A stretch of 64,000 nucleotides of DNA from Streptomyces sp. NBC_00094 (GCF_026343125.1 NZ_JAPEMB010000001.1:682001-746000); one strand, 5' to 3'. Shown: positions 50,217 through 61,144, counted from the stretch's first letter. The notes: generated from the sequence alone by a model not told the origin. A program made the numbers and translations.

Positions 50217-51408
50217 CTAGTGATCTGGTTGTGAGTTCGCTGGGCACCACGTGAGTTGCTTTGCGTACCACTTTCGTGGGTTTGGCTGACGGGTGTCGGT
50301 TGGCTTCGGTCTGCTGTGGGTTGTGGGTGACAACAGGCTGGAGCCGCTGGTCCTGAGTGAGACCGAGCGGCAGGTGTTGAACAACTGGGTCAAGCGCCGG
50401 ACGACCGCGCAAGGTCTGGCCCTGCGGGCTCGAATCGTGCTGGCATGTGCGGAGAGTGGCCCCAACCTGGCGGTCGCCGCCCGCCTGGGAGTCAGCCGGG
50501 GCACCGTCGCCAAGTGGCGCACGAGGTTCCTGCGGGCCAGACTCGACGGACTCGCCGACGAGCCGAGGCCCGGGGTGCCGCGGACCATTACAGACGCCCA
50601 GGTCGAAGACGTGGTGGTCCGCACTCTGGAGGAGACGCCTCCGGGCGGAACCCACTGGTCCAAGCGGGAGCTGGCCAAGGCCGTGGGCATCTCGCCGGCC
50701 AGTGTCCTGCGGATCTGGCACGCCTTCGGTCTGCAGCCATGGCGGACCGAGACGTTCAAGATCTCCCCGGACCCGTTCCTGATCGACAAGATCCGTGACG
50801 TCGTGGGCCTGTATCTCGCCCCGCCGGCGAACGCGGTGGTGTTCGCGGTGGACGAGAAACCGCAGATCCAGGCCCTTCAGCGGACCGCGCCGGTGCTGCC
50901 CATGGTCCCGGGAGTGCCCGAGCGGCGGAGTTTCGACTACATCCGGCACGGCACCGTCGACCTGTTCGCCGCGCTGAACACCGCCACCGGCAAAGTGATC
51001 ACGAAACTGTCCGCCCAGCACCGGGCCGTGGACTTCCGCGACTTCCTCGACAAGATCGACCGCCAGACCGATCCCGGCCTGGCGGTCCACGTGATCTGCG
51101 ACAACCTCTCCGCCCACAAGGCACCCGTGGTGCACAAATGGCTGCTCGCGCACCCCCGGTTCCAGCTCCACTTCACCCCGACCTACTCGTCGTGGATCAA
51201 CCAGGTCGAGCGGTGGTTCGCCGAGCTGGAACGGCGCTGCCTGGAGCGTGGGGTGTTCTGTTCCCTCGACGACCTGAAGGCCGCACTCGAGGACTGGATC
51301 AAGGTCTGGAACGACGGGGCCCGGCCCTTCAAGTGGACCAAGACCGCCGACCAGATCCTCGACCGCATCTGCCGCTACTGCTCACGTATCTCCGAACCGG
51401 GTCACTAG
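50217..51408. mobile_element. Intact IS630-type insertion sequence
   Basis: About 1192 bp. The left end CTAGTGATCTGGTTGTGAG (50217-50235) and the complement of the right end, CTAGTGACCCGGTTCGGAG (51390-51408), match at 15 of 19 positions. CTAG at both ends fits the TA target of this family. A single uninterrupted transposase gene fills it. Confidence 0.85.
50293..51408 (+). CDS. IS630-family transposase
   Basis: A 371-residue DDE transposase. The N-terminal helix-turn-helix part (LNNWVKRRTTAQGLALRARI, AVAARLGVSRGTVAKWRTRF) is followed by a catalytic domain with the first Asp in VVFAVDEKPQIQAL, the second in HVICDNLSAHKAPVV and the Glu in NQVERWFAELERRCLE. All three are present, so it looks active. 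A GTG at 50326 is a possible shorter start. The stop codon lies within the right inverted repeat. Confidence 0.92.
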   Translation: MSVGFGLLWVVGDNRLEPLVLSETERQVLNNWVKRRTTAQGLALRARIVLACAESGPNLAVAARLGVSRGTVAKWRTRFLRARLDGLADEPRPGVPRTITDAQVEDVVVRTLEETPPGGTHWSKRELAKAVGISPASVLRIWHAFGLQPWRTETFKISPDPFLIDKIRDVVGLYLAPPANAVVFAVDEKPQIQALQRTAPVLPMVPGVPERRSFDYIRHGTVDLFAALNTATGKVITKLSAQHRAVDFRDFLDKIDRQTDPGLAVHVICDNLSAHKAPVVHKWLLAHPRFQLHFTPTYSSWINQVERWFAELERRCLERGVFCSLDDLKAALEDWIKVWNDGARPFKWTKTADQILDRICRYCSRISEPGH

Positions 51409-51412
51409 AGCG

Positions 51413-51426
51413 TGTCCGGCGGATCA
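51413..51426. repeat. TGTCCGGCGGATCA, second copy
   Basis: Exact copy of the 14-mer at 10073-10086, here five bases past the IS630 end and followed by AGGGCCTAG. Confidence 0.45.
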
Positions 51427-51513
51427 GGGCCTAGCCGTCCTGACCACGGTCGCGTGCCGACCGTTGACCGGGTGCCCGGGGGCGACCCGGTCGTGTCGGC
51501 GACGGGAAAGGGG

Positions 51514-53175
51514 TCAGCCCCGGCCCAGGATGGCCGTGAGGGCCTGCCGCAACGTCGCTCCGGGGTTCTCCGAGGCCCCTTCGGAGCGCCACGCGACGAA
51601 CCCGTCGGGGCGGACCAGCACCGCGCCGTCCGTGGTGACGCCGTGCGCCTCCGCCCAGTCCGTGTCGCTCTCCGGGGAGAGCTCCGCGTCGGGGCCTTCG
51701 CCGATCCGGTACGAGTCGAGCGGCACCGACAGCTGCTGCCCGACCTGTGCCGCCGCGGTGTGCCACCCGCCGGCGCCGTCCGCGGAGCTCAGGAGCACCA
51801 GGGACCGCTCGTACAGGTCGAGGGTGGAGATCCGGGCGCCCGCGCGGTTCACCCACAGGTGGGGTGCCCGGCTCCCGGGTTCGCCCGTCAGGCGCAGTCC
51901 GTCGGGCACGACGGGCAGCGACCGGTCGGCGCCCAGGACGGCGCCCTGCGGATAGCGGTAGCCGAGCACCTGGTTGAGAATGCCGCCCTTCCCTCCCTTG
52001 GGGCCGCCGGATCCGGGGCCGGGGGCGTACCCGGGGTGGCTGTGTTCGACCGACCGCGACGCGGCGCGGGCGCTCGTCGTCTCCGCGACCGGCCGGCGCT
52101 CCGCGTCGTAGGACGCGAGCAGGCCGGGGCCGGCCCAGCCGCCCAGTACGGCGGCGAGCTTCCAGGCGAGGTTGTGCGCGTCCTGGATACCGGTGTTGGA
52201 GCCGAACGCCCCGGTGGGCGGCATCTCGTGGGCCGAGTCGCCGACGAGGAACACCCGGCCGTCCGCGTACCGTTCGGCGATCCTCTCGGCCGCGTGCCAG
52301 GGAGCTCTGCCCGTGATCTCCACATCGAGGTCCGGCACCCCGACGGCCCGCCGGATGTGGTCGATGCACCGCTCGTCGGTGAACTCCTCCAGCGTCTCGC
52401 CGTGTTCGGGGTGCCACGGAGCGTGGAACACCCAGCGCTCCCGATTGTCGACCGGCAGCAGGGCCCCGTCGGCCTCCGGGTTCGTCAGGTAGCAGACGAT
52501 GAACCGCCGGTCGCCGACGACGTCCGCGAGGCCGCGGGAGACGAAGGTGACGCTCACGTTGTGGAACAGGTCGCCCTGACCGCTCTGCCCGATGCCGAGC
52601 CGCTCGCGAACGGGGCTGCGCGGGCCGTCCGCCGCGACGAGGTAGTCCGCGCGGATGGTGGTGTGCTCACCGGTGTCGCGGCTCTTGACCTGCGCGGTCA
52701 CTCCTTCGGCGTCCTGGTCGAAGGACATCAGCTCCGTCGAGAACCGCAGATCCCCGCCCAGCTCCCCGGCGCGCTTGAGCAGCACCGGTTCGAGATTGTT
52801 CTGGCTGCACAGGCACCACCCGGCGGGGCTGAAGCGGGCGAGGCCGCCGCCGGGGTCGATCTCCTTGAACAGCCACTCGCCGACATCACCCACCAGGCTC
52901 GGCGTCTGCAGGATGCCGTTGTTGCCCGCCAGGACCGACGCGGCCTCCTGGATCTGCTGCGTCACCCCGGCACTGCGGAACAGCTCCATCGTGCGCACGT
53001 TGTTGCCGCGGCCGCGCGGGTGGATCGAGGTGCCCGCATGGCGCTCGACCAGGGTGTGCGGCACTCCGAGGCGCCCCAGGAACAGCGAGGTGGACAGGCC
53101 CACCAGCGAGCCGCCGACGATGAGTACGGGCGTGCGGTGACCGGCTGCTGCGCCGGCCACGTCGAATCGGTTCAT
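51514..53175 (-). CDS. FAD-dependent aromatic hydroxylase of the spore-pigment cluster
   Basis: A 553-residue PHBH-fold monooxygenase; ATG 53175 has GGAGACG upstream. The FAD motif is VLIVGGSLVGLSTSLFLGRL (~17-36), the mid motif DYLVAADGPRSPVRERLGIG (~180) and the GD motif GRVFLVGDSAHEMPPTG (~300-315). The C-terminal thioredoxin-like domain of PgaE/RdmE-type enzymes is present (~430-550). It is divergent from the polyketide operon, as is whiE-ORFVIII in S. coelicolor, where the hydroxylase changes the spore-pigment colour. It should hydroxylate the cyclised polyketide. Confidence 0.9.
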   Translation of the reverse strand: MNRFDVAGAAAGHRTPVLIVGGSLVGLSTSLFLGRLGVPHTLVERHAGTSIHPRGRGNNVRTMELFRSAGVTQQIQEAASVLAGNNGILQTPSLVGDVGEWLFKEIDPGGGLARFSPAGWCLCSQNNLEPVLLKRAGELGGDLRFSTELMSFDQDAEGVTAQVKSRDTGEHTTIRADYLVAADGPRSPVRERLGIGQSGQGDLFHNVSVTFVSRGLADVVGDRRFIVCYLTNPEADGALLPVDNRERWVFHAPWHPEHGETLEEFTDERCIDHIRRAVGVPDLDVEITGRAPWHAAERIAERYADGRVFLVGDSAHEMPPTGAFGSNTGIQDAHNLAWKLAAVLGGWAGPGLLASYDAERRPVAETTSARAASRSVEHSHPGYAPGPGSGGPKGGKGGILNQVLGYRYPQGAVLGADRSLPVVPDGLRLTGEPGSRAPHLWVNRAGARISTLDLYERSLVLLSSADGAGGWHTAAAQVGQQLSVPLDSYRIGEGPDAELSPESDTDWAEAHGVTTDGAVLVRPDGFVAWRSEGASENPGATLRQALTAILGRG

Positions 53176-53407
53176 TGTTCGTCTCCGGCGTCACCTGCGA
53201 CGCGAATCGGGGATGGGATGCAGATTCATGCCCTTCGGCGCCGGGTCCGCGTGCCGGGGGCACCCGGATGACACGCGGTTCACTCGTCCGCTCGTTCGGG
53301 CTCGCGCGCCGTCGGCGCTCCTGTCAACTATCGACACATCACGACCCCGGCGTTTCCGCCCCGTAGGTCGTCCCCGCCCCCCACCGAAACAGAAAGAGGT
53401 GTGCCGG

Positions 53408-54529
53408 ATGGCCCCCTCGGGACGCATCTCGCAGTCGGCCTTCGACGGCTCCAAGCTGCGGGTGATCCTCCTGCTCGACCTGTACGAAGGAGCTCAGCAG
53501 CAGTTCCTGGACGCGTACGAACTCATGCGCAAGCAGGTCGCCTCCGTTCCCGGTCACATCAGCGACCAGCTCTGCCAGTCCATCGAGAACCCCTCGCAGT
53601 GGCTCATCACCAGCGAGTGGGAGAGCGCTCCGCCGTTCCTCGCGTGGGTGAACAGCGAGGAGCACGTCGAGACCGTCAAGCCGATGCACAGCTGCGTCCG
53701 GGACACCCGTTCGATGCGCTACAGCATCCTCCGGGAGACCGGTCCCGGTCAGCAGGCCTCGCAGGGCACGGCATCGGCGGGCACACAGGTGGCCGCCCGC
53801 GTGGGCGACGGCGCGGCACGCCACGCCCTCACCTTCACCGTCAAGCCGGGCTCCGAGTCGAAGGTGGCGGAGATCCTGGCCGGGTACGAGTCGCCCCGGG
53901 CCCAGGTCGACGAGACCACACGGCTGCGCCGTACCTCCCTCTTCATGCACGGCAATCGCGTCGTGCGGGCCGTGGAGGTGGAGGGCGACCTCCTCGCGGC
54001 ACTGCGGCACGTCGCCCGTCAGCCCGAGGTACGAGCGGTCGAGGAGGCCATCAACCCGTACCTGGAGCAGGACCGGGACCTGACCGACCCCGAGTCGGCG
54101 CGCGTGTTCTTCACCCGTGCCGCGCTCCCGGCCGTCCACCACGTGGTGTCCGACCGGCCGGCACCGGCCGACCTGCGACGGCACGCGCTGTACTACCCGG
54201 CCAAGGAAGGCCGCGGGATGGAGCTGGCCCGGCTACTCGCCCATCAGGACCAGGCCGCGGCGGACGATCCGGACAGCCCGGTGTACGGCAGCACCGTGTT
54301 CCATCGCGACGACATCGTGGTGCGCCTCATCGACATCACGGGCGAACCCGACCTCGACCCCGTCGCCTCCCTCGGGATCAAGGGCGCCGGCAAGGCCGCG
54401 GAGCTGGAACACCTCCTCGACGGCGCCGCGATCGGCGTCGAGGGCTCCCTGAAGACGGAACGCAACGTCAACCGGCTCCTGTCGCACGCCGACATGCTGC
54501 CCGTCACCGACCGCTCGGCGGATTCCTGA
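53408..54529 (+). CDS. SchA/CurD-like protein, whiE-ORFI type
   Basis: A 373-residue protein, first gene of the pigment operon. ATG 53408 follows GAGG. It contains repeated ferredoxin-like alpha/beta modules of the SchA/CurD (antibiotic-monooxygenase-like) type: [20 protein letters not shown] near 20, [20 protein letters not shown] near 140 and [20 protein letters not shown] near 260. This family is restricted to spore-pigment type II polyketide clusters (whiE, sch, cur), and its reaction is unknown. The divergent 232-bp region to the hydroxylase gene should hold both promoters. Confidence 0.88.
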   Translation: MAPSGRISQSAFDGSKLRVILLLDLYEGAQQQFLDAYELMRKQVASVPGHISDQLCQSIENPSQWLITSEWESAPPFLAWVNSEEHVETVKPMHSCVRDTRSMRYSILRETGPGQQASQGTASAGTQVAARVGDGAARHALTFTVKPGSESKVAEILAGYESPRAQVDETTRLRRTSLFMHGNRVVRAVEVEGDLLAALRHVARQPEVRAVEEAINPYLEQDRDLTDPESARVFFTRAALPAVHHVVSDRPAPADLRRHALYYPAKEGRGMELARLLAHQDQAAADDPDSPVYGSTVFHRDDIVVRLIDITGEPDLDPVASLGIKGAGKAAELEHLLDGAAIGVEGSLKTERNVNRLLSHADMLPVTDRSADS

Positions 54530-54594
54530 CAGCCAGTCGCGGCCCCGCCGCAGTCGCTCCCCAGCACGTCACTGCCACATCCGGAGGTATCAGC

Positions 54595-55065
54595 ATGCTC
54601 AAGCAGCGTCCACGCATCGTGAACCTGAGCGAGACGGAACCCAACCGCAGGCGGGGAGGTGACCTGCGGGCCATGCTCACGCCGGCCACGGTGGGTTCCA
54701 CCAGCGGCTTCATGGGCCTGGCCATCGTCCAGCCGGGCGAGCGCATCGGCGAGCACTACCACCCGTACTCCGAGGAGTTCGTGTACGTCGTCTCGGGCGC
54801 GCTGGAAGTGGACCTGGACGGCGACACGTACGCGCTCCGGCCCGATCAGGGACTCCTGATCCCGATCGACGTGCGGCACCGCTTCCGCAACGTGGGCGAC
54901 GTGGAGGCCCGCATGGTCTTCCACCTGGGCCCGCTCGCCCCCCGGCCGAGCCTCGGCCACGTCGATACGGAGGTCACCGACGAGGCGCAGCTGGCCGCCG
55001 CGGGTCCGCACCTGACCGTGGGCGATCCGGGACAGGTGTCCGAGCGAAGCGGGGCCATCGAGTGA
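54595..55065 (+). CDS. Cupin protein, whiE-ORFII type
   Basis: A 156-residue single-domain cupin; ATG 54595 follows GGAGG. Motif 1 reads [20 protein letters not shown] (metal ligands His, His, Glu) and motif 2 [17 protein letters not shown]. Cupins occupy this position in all whiE-like clusters and are thought to act in cyclisation or oxygenation of the nascent polyketide. Its stop overlaps the KS-alpha start as GTGA. Confidence 0.9.
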   Translation: MLKQRPRIVNLSETEPNRRRGGDLRAMLTPATVGSTSGFMGLAIVQPGERIGEHYHPYSEEFVYVVSGALEVDLDGDTYALRPDQGLLIPIDVRHRFRNVGDVEARMVFHLGPLAPRPSLGHVDTEVTDEAQLAAAGPHLTVGDPGQVSERSGAIE

Positions 55066-56330
55066 CCCGGCGAGTCGCCGTCACCGGTGTCGGTGTGGTC
55101 GCTCCGGGCGGCACCGGAGCGAAGGCGTTCTGGGACCTCCTCGCCGCCGGCCGTACCGCGACCCGCGGCATCACCCTGTTCGACCCGGTCGGGCTGCGCT
55201 CCCGCATCGCCGCCGAGTGCGACTTCGACCCGGCGGACCACGGACTGGACCCGGACCTGAGCCGCCACGCCGACCGGTACATCCAGTTCGCCGTCGTCGC
55301 CGCCGGGGAAGCCGTCCGCGACTCCGGACTCGACACCGGCACCGAGGACCCCTGGCGCGTCGCCGTCTCCCTGGGCAGCGCCGTCGGCGGCACCACCCGG
55401 CTCGAACACGACTACGTCCTGGTCAGCGAGGGCGGCCGGCGGTGGGACGTGGACCACCGCGCGGCCGACCCCAAGTTGCACATGGCGTTCTCGCCGAGCA
55501 CGCTCGCCTCCGTCGTGGCCGAACAGTTCGGCGCCCGAGGCCCGGTGCAGACCGTCTCCACCGGATGCACCTCCGGCCTCGACGCCGTCGGCTACGCCTT
55601 CCACACCATCGAGGAAGGCCGGGCGGACGTCTGCATCGCGGGCGCGTCGGACTCCCCCATATCCCCGATCACCATGGCCTGCTTCGATGCCATCAAGGCC
55701 ACCTCGCCCGACAACGACGACCCGGAGCACGCCTCCAGGCCCTTCGACAACAACCGCAACGGTTTCGTCATGGGCGAAGGCGCGGCCGTCCTCGTCCTGG
55801 AGGAGTACGAGCACGCCAGGGCCCGCGGTGCGCACATCTACTGCGAGATCGGCGGCTACGCCACCTTCGGCAACGCGTACCACATGACCGGTCTGACCGG
55901 CGAGGGCCTGGAGATGTCCCGGGCGATCGACTCGACGCTCGACCAGGCCCGGCTCGACCCCACGCTGGTCGACTACGTCAACGCGCACGGCTCGGGCACC
56001 CGGCAGAACGACCGCCACGAGACCGCCGCCGTGAAGCGGTCCCTGGGGGCGCACGCCTATGACACGCCCATGAGCTCCATCAAATCCATGGTGGGGCACT
56101 CGCTGGGCGCGATCGGCGCGATCGAGGTGGCCGCCTGCGTTCTCGCGCTGAAGCACCAGGTCGTCCCTCCGACGGCGAACTACGAGACCCCCGACCCCGA
56201 GTGCGACCTGGACTACGTGCCGCGCACCGCCCGCCCCCGGAAGCTCAGGAACGTGCTCTCCGTGGGCAGCGGATTCGGCGGATTCCAGTCCGCGGTCCTC
56301 CTGACGGGGCCGGGCGGGAGGACACGATGA
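55062..56330 (+). CDS. Type II polyketide ketosynthase alpha (whiE-ORFIII type)
   Basis: A 422-residue ketosynthase. GTG 55062 overlaps the cupin stop. The active site is C169 in [14 protein letters not shown], with H309 in [12 protein letters not shown] and H346 in [12 protein letters not shown], the full Cys-His-His triad. It condenses malonyl units on the ACP as a heterodimer with the chain-length factor that follows with an ATGA overlap. The set of neighbours places it in the spore-pigment clade rather than an antibiotic clade. Confidence 0.96.
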   Translation: MTRRVAVTGVGVVAPGGTGAKAFWDLLAAGRTATRGITLFDPVGLRSRIAAECDFDPADHGLDPDLSRHADRYIQFAVVAAGEAVRDSGLDTGTEDPWRVAVSLGSAVGGTTRLEHDYVLVSEGGRRWDVDHRAADPKLHMAFSPSTLASVVAEQFGARGPVQTVSTGCTSGLDAVGYAFHTIEEGRADVCIAGASDSPISPITMACFDAIKATSPDNDDPEHASRPFDNNRNGFVMGEGAAVLVLEEYEHARARGAHIYCEIGGYATFGNAYHMTGLTGEGLEMSRAIDSTLDQARLDPTLVDYVNAHGSGTRQNDRHETAAVKRSLGAHAYDTPMSSIKSMVGHSLGAIGAIEVAACVLALKHQVVPPTANYETPDPECDLDYVPRTARPRKLRNVLSVGSGFGGFQSAVLLTGPGGRTR

Positions 56331-57574
56331 GCACTGAGCGCTCACGGCGCGCGGTCGTCACCGGCATCGGTGTGATCGCCCCCAACGGACTGCGTGCCGA
56401 CGCGTACTGGAAGTCCGTCCGGGAAGGACTCGGCGTACTGGACCGGATCACCCGTGAGGGGTGCGAGGACCTGCCGCTCAAGGTCGCGGGCGAGGTCCGT
56501 GGCTTCGACGCCTCCGCTCTGATCGAGGAGCGCTTCCTCGTCCAGACCGACCGTTTCAGCCACTACGCGATGGCCGCGGCCCAGCTCGCCCTCGACGACG
56601 CCGGCCTCGCCCACGACGGACAGGAGGACCCGTTCTCGATCGGCGTCGTCACCGCGGCCGGTTCCGGCGGTGGCGAGTTCGGCCAGCGAGAGCTCCAGAA
56701 GCTCTGGGCCCAGGGATCCAAGTTCGTCGGCCCGTACCAGTCCATCGCCTGGTTCTACGCCGCGAGCACCGGCCAGATCTCCATCCGGAGCGGGTTCAAG
56801 GGGCCGTGCGGTGTGGTCGCGAGCGACGAGGCGGGGGGCCTGGACGGCATCGCCCACGCGGCCCGGGCCGTACGGCGTGGGACCGGCGCGGTGCTCGTCG
56901 GAGCGGCGGAGGCGCCCCTCGCCCCGTACTCGATGGTGTGCCAGCTCGGATACCCGGAGCTCAGCACCGTCGAGGACCCGGACCGCGCCTACCGGCCCTT
57001 CACCCGGGCAGCCTGCGGCTTCGTCCCCGCCGAGGGCGGTGCGATGCTCGTCGTGGAGGACGAGTCCCGTGCCCGCGACCGGGGGGCGGCCGTCCGGGCC
57101 GTCGTGGCCGGCCACGGCGCCACGTTCACCGGCGCCTCCCGATGGGAGGAGTCCCGGGAGGGACTCGCCCGCGCCATCCGCGTCGCCCTCGACGAGGCCG
57201 CGTGCGCGCCCGAGGAGATCGACGTCGTCTTCGCCGACGCCCTGGGCGTACCGGAGGCGGACCGTGCCGAGGCACTGGCGATCGCCGACGTCCTCGGGGC
57301 ACACGCCACGCGCGTGCCCGTCACGGCGCCCAAGACGGGCATCGGCCGCGCCTACTGCGGGGCGCCCGTCCTGGACACCGCCGCCGCGGTCTTCGCGATG
57401 GAACACGGCGTGGTCCCCCCCACCCCCAACGTGTTCGACATCTGCCACGACCTCGATCTGGTGATGTCCCGCGCTCGCCCCGCCGAGCTGCGCACGGCCC
57501 TCGTCCTCAGCCGGGGACTCATGGGATCCAACGCGGCGCTGATCGTGCGCCGCGGCGACGACTCCGCCTGGTAG
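56327..57574 (+). CDS. Chain-length factor, ketosynthase beta (whiE-ORFIV type)
   Basis: A 415-residue partner of the ketosynthase; ATG 56327 overlaps its stop as ATGA. It has the thiolase fold but no active cysteine: the site reads [20 protein letters not shown]. Most antibiotic-cluster CLFs have Gln here (S-E-Q-A), implicated in malonyl decarboxylation. Here Glu168 aligns with it. The rest is normal ([14 protein letters not shown] near the end). It sets the polyketide length, about C24 in known spore pigments. Confidence 0.95.
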   Translation: MSTERSRRAVVTGIGVIAPNGLRADAYWKSVREGLGVLDRITREGCEDLPLKVAGEVRGFDASALIEERFLVQTDRFSHYAMAAAQLALDDAGLAHDGQEDPFSIGVVTAAGSGGGEFGQRELQKLWAQGSKFVGPYQSIAWFYAASTGQISIRSGFKGPCGVVASDEAGGLDGIAHAARAVRRGTGAVLVGAAEAPLAPYSMVCQLGYPELSTVEDPDRAYRPFTRAACGFVPAEGGAMLVVEDESRARDRGAAVRAVVAGHGATFTGASRWEESREGLARAIRVALDEAACAPEEIDVVFADALGVPEADRAEALAIADVLGAHATRVPVTAPKTGIGRAYCGAPVLDTAAAVFAMEHGVVPPTPNVFDICHDLDLVMSRARPAELRTALVLSRGLMGSNAALIVRRGDDSAW

Positions 57575-57598
57575 GACCGGGCGGGAAGGAGAGCACAG

Positions 57599-58340
<742 letters not shown>

Positions 58341-58387
58341 CCTCAGCCGGCCGCACACCCGCAGCCCACACCTTGGAAGGACGCTCG

Positions 58388-58720
58388 ATGCACCACGCCC
58401 TGATCGTCGCCCGCATGGCGCCCGGTTCGGCTCCGGCGATCGCCGACGTGTTCGCCGCCTCCGACCGTGGGGAACTCCCGCACCTGGTCGGCGTCACCCG
58501 GCGTCGCCTGTTCCAGTTCGGCGACGTGTACCTGCACCTCATCGAGTCGGACCAGGACCCGGGGCCGGCCATCGCGAAGCTGTCCGGGCACCCGGAGTTC
58601 CGGGACGCCAGCGAGAAGCTGTCGGCGTACGTCACCGCGTACGACCCGGAGACGTGGCGAGGCCCCAAGGACGCCATGGCGCAGTGCTTCTACCGCTGGG
58701 AGCGCGACGCGGCTTCCTGA
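58388..58720 (+). CDS. TcmI-type second polyketide cyclase (whiE-ORFVII type)
   Basis: A 110-residue ferredoxin-like cyclase; ATG 58388 has AAGGACG upstream. The sequence HHALIVARMAPGSAPAIADV then ELPHLVGVTRRRLFQFGDVY and MAQCFYRWE matches the TcmI/WhiE-ORFVII family, which closes later rings. It ends the operon before a strong hairpin. Confidence 0.94.
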   Translation: MHHALIVARMAPGSAPAIADVFAASDRGELPHLVGVTRRRLFQFGDVYLHLIESDQDPGPAIAKLSGHPEFRDASEKLSAYVTAYDPETWRGPKDAMAQCFYRWERDAAS

Positions 58721-58740
58721 CCCCCCGAGGCACGCACGGC

Positions 58741-58801
58741 AGGGAAACCCGAGGCCGCCCGCCCCGCGAACGACGCGGAGCGGGCGGCCTCGGGTTTCCC
58801 T
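58741..58801. terminator. 22-bp perfect hairpin, bidirectional terminator
   Basis: The 22-base arms 58741-58762 and 58780-58801 are exact complements around a 17-nt loop. They separate the pigment operon from the convergent methyltransferase gene and begin 20 bp after the cyclase stop. Confidence 0.85.
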
Positions 58802-58813
58802 CCTTCGGCCCCG

Positions 58814-59842
58814 TCAGACGGGGACGGTGCACTCGAAGGCGTGGAGGTACGCGTTGACCGGGCGGATCTCGCCGATGACGAGCCCCGCGTCCGTCAGCCG
58901 GTCGACCATGCTCTGCCGGGTGTGCTTCGCACCGCCGACATTGAGGAGCAGCAGCAGGTCCATGGCCGTCGTGAACCTCATCGAAGGCGTGTCGTCCACG
59001 AGGTTCTCGATCACGACGACCCGGGCGCCGGGGCGCGCTGCCTTGCGGACGTTGGCGAGCGCCCGGCGGGTGCTGTCGTCGTCCCATTCCAGGATGTTCT
59101 TGATGATGTACACATCAGCCTGGATCGGGATGTCCTCGCGGCAGTCACCGGCCACGACACGGACCCGGGGGCTCAGCGCGCCGCCGTCCCGCAGGCGCGG
59201 GTCGGCGTTCTCCACCACTCCCGGCAGGTCGAGCAGCGCGCCCTTCAGGGAGGGGTGCTTCTCCAGCAGACTCGCCAGGACGTGCCCCTGTCCGCCTCCG
59301 ATGTCGGCGACGCAGGACACGTCCCCGAGGTCGAGAAGGTCCGCCACGTCCTGCGCCGACTGCTTGCTCGACGTCGTCATGGCTCGGTTGAAGACGTAGG
59401 CGGACTCGGGCGCGTCCTCGTTGAGGTACGCGAAGAACTCCCGGTCGTACACGTCCTCGAAGACGTTCCGTCCGGAGCGCACCGCCTCGTCGAGCTTCGG
59501 CCAGACGTCCCACGTCCACGGCTCGGTGCACCACAGCGCGATGTACCGCAGGCTGTGCGGATCGTCCTCGCGCAGGAGCCGGGACATCTCCGTGTGGGCG
59601 AAGGTGCCGTCGGCGTGCTCGGTGAAGACCCCCTGGCAGGACAGTGCGCGCAGGAGCCTGCGCAGTGTCAGCGGCTGGGTCTTCACCGCCGCCGCGAGGT
59701 CCTCCACGGTCATGGGCGTGTCGCCCAGGGCGTCGGCCACGCCCAGGCGGGCGGCCGCACGGACGGCGGCGGCGCACGCCGCCCCGAACACGAGTTCCCT
59801 CAGCCGCATGGGCGGGGCGGGAGCCGGATCAACCGTTGTCAT
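58814..59842 (-). CDS. SAM-dependent O-methyltransferase
   Basis: A 342-residue class I methyltransferase of the DnrK/TcmN-C type. An N-terminal dimerisation winged helix (LGVADALGDTPMTVEDLAAA) precedes the SAM site VADIGGGQGHVLASLLEKHP (~190) and the segments DLPGVVENADPRL and IIKNILEWDDDSTRRALANV. Small-molecule methyltransferases of this group act on aromatic polyketides. Its place directly after the pigment operon suggests it methylates the pigment, although basic whiE clusters lack one. Confidence 0.9.
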   Translation of the reverse strand: MTTVDPAPAPPMRLRELVFGAACAAAVRAAARLGVADALGDTPMTVEDLAAAVKTQPLTLRRLLRALSCQGVFTEHADGTFAHTEMSRLLREDDPHSLRYIALWCTEPWTWDVWPKLDEAVRSGRNVFEDVYDREFFAYLNEDAPESAYVFNRAMTTSSKQSAQDVADLLDLGDVSCVADIGGGQGHVLASLLEKHPSLKGALLDLPGVVENADPRLRDGGALSPRVRVVAGDCREDIPIQADVYIIKNILEWDDDSTRRALANVRKAARPGARVVVIENLVDDTPSMRFTTAMDLLLLLNVGGAKHTRQSMVDRLTDAGLVIGEIRPVNAYLHAFECTVPV

Positions 59843-59893
59843 CTGCCTTGTCCTTGCTGTCGTGCCGTGAGTGGTGACGGGGAACCCGGTGAG

Positions 59894-60958
59894 TCAGCAC
59901 ATTCCGGCCGGTTCCGAGAGCGTGCAGGTGTTGCGGGTGAAGGTGTTTCCCTGACCGGTGTCCCGGTTGGCCAGATCGGCGGGGCTGTTGCTCATCACCA
60001 CGTTGTCGCGGATCGCGTTCTGCTCGTTCGGAACGCCCACGAAGCTCTTGAACAGCACGATGCCGCCCGAGAGCGGCGAGGTGCCCACGTTGTCGACGAC
60101 CCTGTTCTTCTCCACCACCGTCTCCTCGGCGCCGGTGAGGACGATTCCCGTGCCTTGCAGGAAGGGCAGACGGGGGGTCTTCGGGCAGTACTTGTTGTTC
60201 GCGTGGATGTCGTTCCGGCGCAGGGTCATCGCCCCGGCGCGCGGGGTGGACTCGTCGCCCACCACGAACACCGCGGCGCAGTTCCCGGTCGCCTCGTTGT
60301 GCTCGACTGTCACGTTCCGCAGGCGCCTCACCGTGATGCCGATCCGGTTGCCGGACAGGGTGTTGTGCGTGAGCACCGTCCCCCCGGCATCCGTGGCGCC
60401 GTGCTCCGTGTCGGTGGTGTTGGCCAGGAACAGTCCGGCGTCCCCGTTGTTCCGGGCGATGTTGTGGCTGAACACGCCACGTACGGATCTCTCCTGGGCG
60501 ATGCCCCACTTCCCGTTCTTGTCGGCGAGCACCTTGTGGACCGTGAGCCGGTCGGTCCTGGACGCCCACAGGCCGTTGCCGGTGAAGCCCCTGAGCGTGA
60601 GCGAGCGCACGGTGACGCCCTCGACGGGGCGGCTGTCCGTCCCGGTCACGCAGATGCCGTGACCGGCCTTGGCGCACGCGTCGTCGGCAGCGGAGTCGCC
60701 GGGCACGATGACGGTGGAGGGGTGGCCCGAGCCGCGCAGCGTCAGGCCCGACGTCGTGATGCGGACGCTCTCACGGTAGGTGCCGGGAAGCAGGATGATG
60801 GTGTCCCCCGGCTTCGCGGCGTCCACGGCCTTCTGGATCGATGCGCCGGGCCTCACCAGGTGCGCCGTCGGGCTGTCGGCCGGCGGGGCGGCTGCGCCCA
60901 GACCCGAGACCGAGAGAGCCACGGCGCAGGCCACGAGGGCAAGCTGTCGTTTGGTCAT
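59894..60958 (-). CDS. Secreted right-handed beta-helix protein
   Basis: A 354-residue exported protein with signal peptide QLALVACAVALSVSGLGAAA. It then has ~10 coils of a parallel beta-helix: GASIQKAVDAAKPGDTIILL, RITTSGLTLRGSGHPSTVIV, VFSHNIARNNGDAGLFL and GIVLTGAEETVVEKNRVVDN. Six cysteines suggest disulphides. These NosD/DUF1565-like proteins occur at the surface or as polysaccharide enzymes; no clear catalytic cluster was found. It is 51 bp upstream of the methyltransferase gene on the same strand, but a shared role is not obvious. Confidence 0.85.
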   Translation of the reverse strand: MTKRQLALVACAVALSVSGLGAAAPPADSPTAHLVRPGASIQKAVDAAKPGDTIILLPGTYRESVRITTSGLTLRGSGHPSTVIVPGDSAADDACAKAGHGICVTGTDSRPVEGVTVRSLTLRGFTGNGLWASRTDRLTVHKVLADKNGKWGIAQERSVRGVFSHNIARNNGDAGLFLANTTDTEHGATDAGGTVLTHNTLSGNRIGITVRRLRNVTVEHNEATGNCAAVFVVGDESTPRAGAMTLRRNDIHANNKYCPKTPRLPFLQGTGIVLTGAEETVVEKNRVVDNVGTSPLSGGIVLFKSFVGVPNEQNAIRDNVVMSNSPADLANRDTGQGNTFTRNTCTLSEPAGMC

Positions 60959-61079
60959 GTGCCGAAGCTATGAGCGCGTTTTCCGGCCTGCCACCGCTGA
61001 TCCTCCAGGCGGACCTAGGCATACCTCCTTGTGGTCCACGCACGGGCGTGGCGCGCGGGTCCTGGCCGGGAACGCCTCT

Positions 61080-61098
61080 CCTCCATGAATCATGGAGG
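61080..61098. promoter_or_regulatory. Operator-like palindrome upstream of the MFS exporter
   Basis: CCTCCATGAATCATGGAGG is a perfect palindrome (9-bp arms, one central base) 46 bp before ATG 61145. Its size suits a TetR/MarR-type dimer. No regulator gene is adjacent. Confidence 0.6.
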
Positions 61099-61144
61099 CC
61101 GCCGGGGGCACCTCTTCGGTGCAGCGGGCGGCGAAGGGGTTCGG

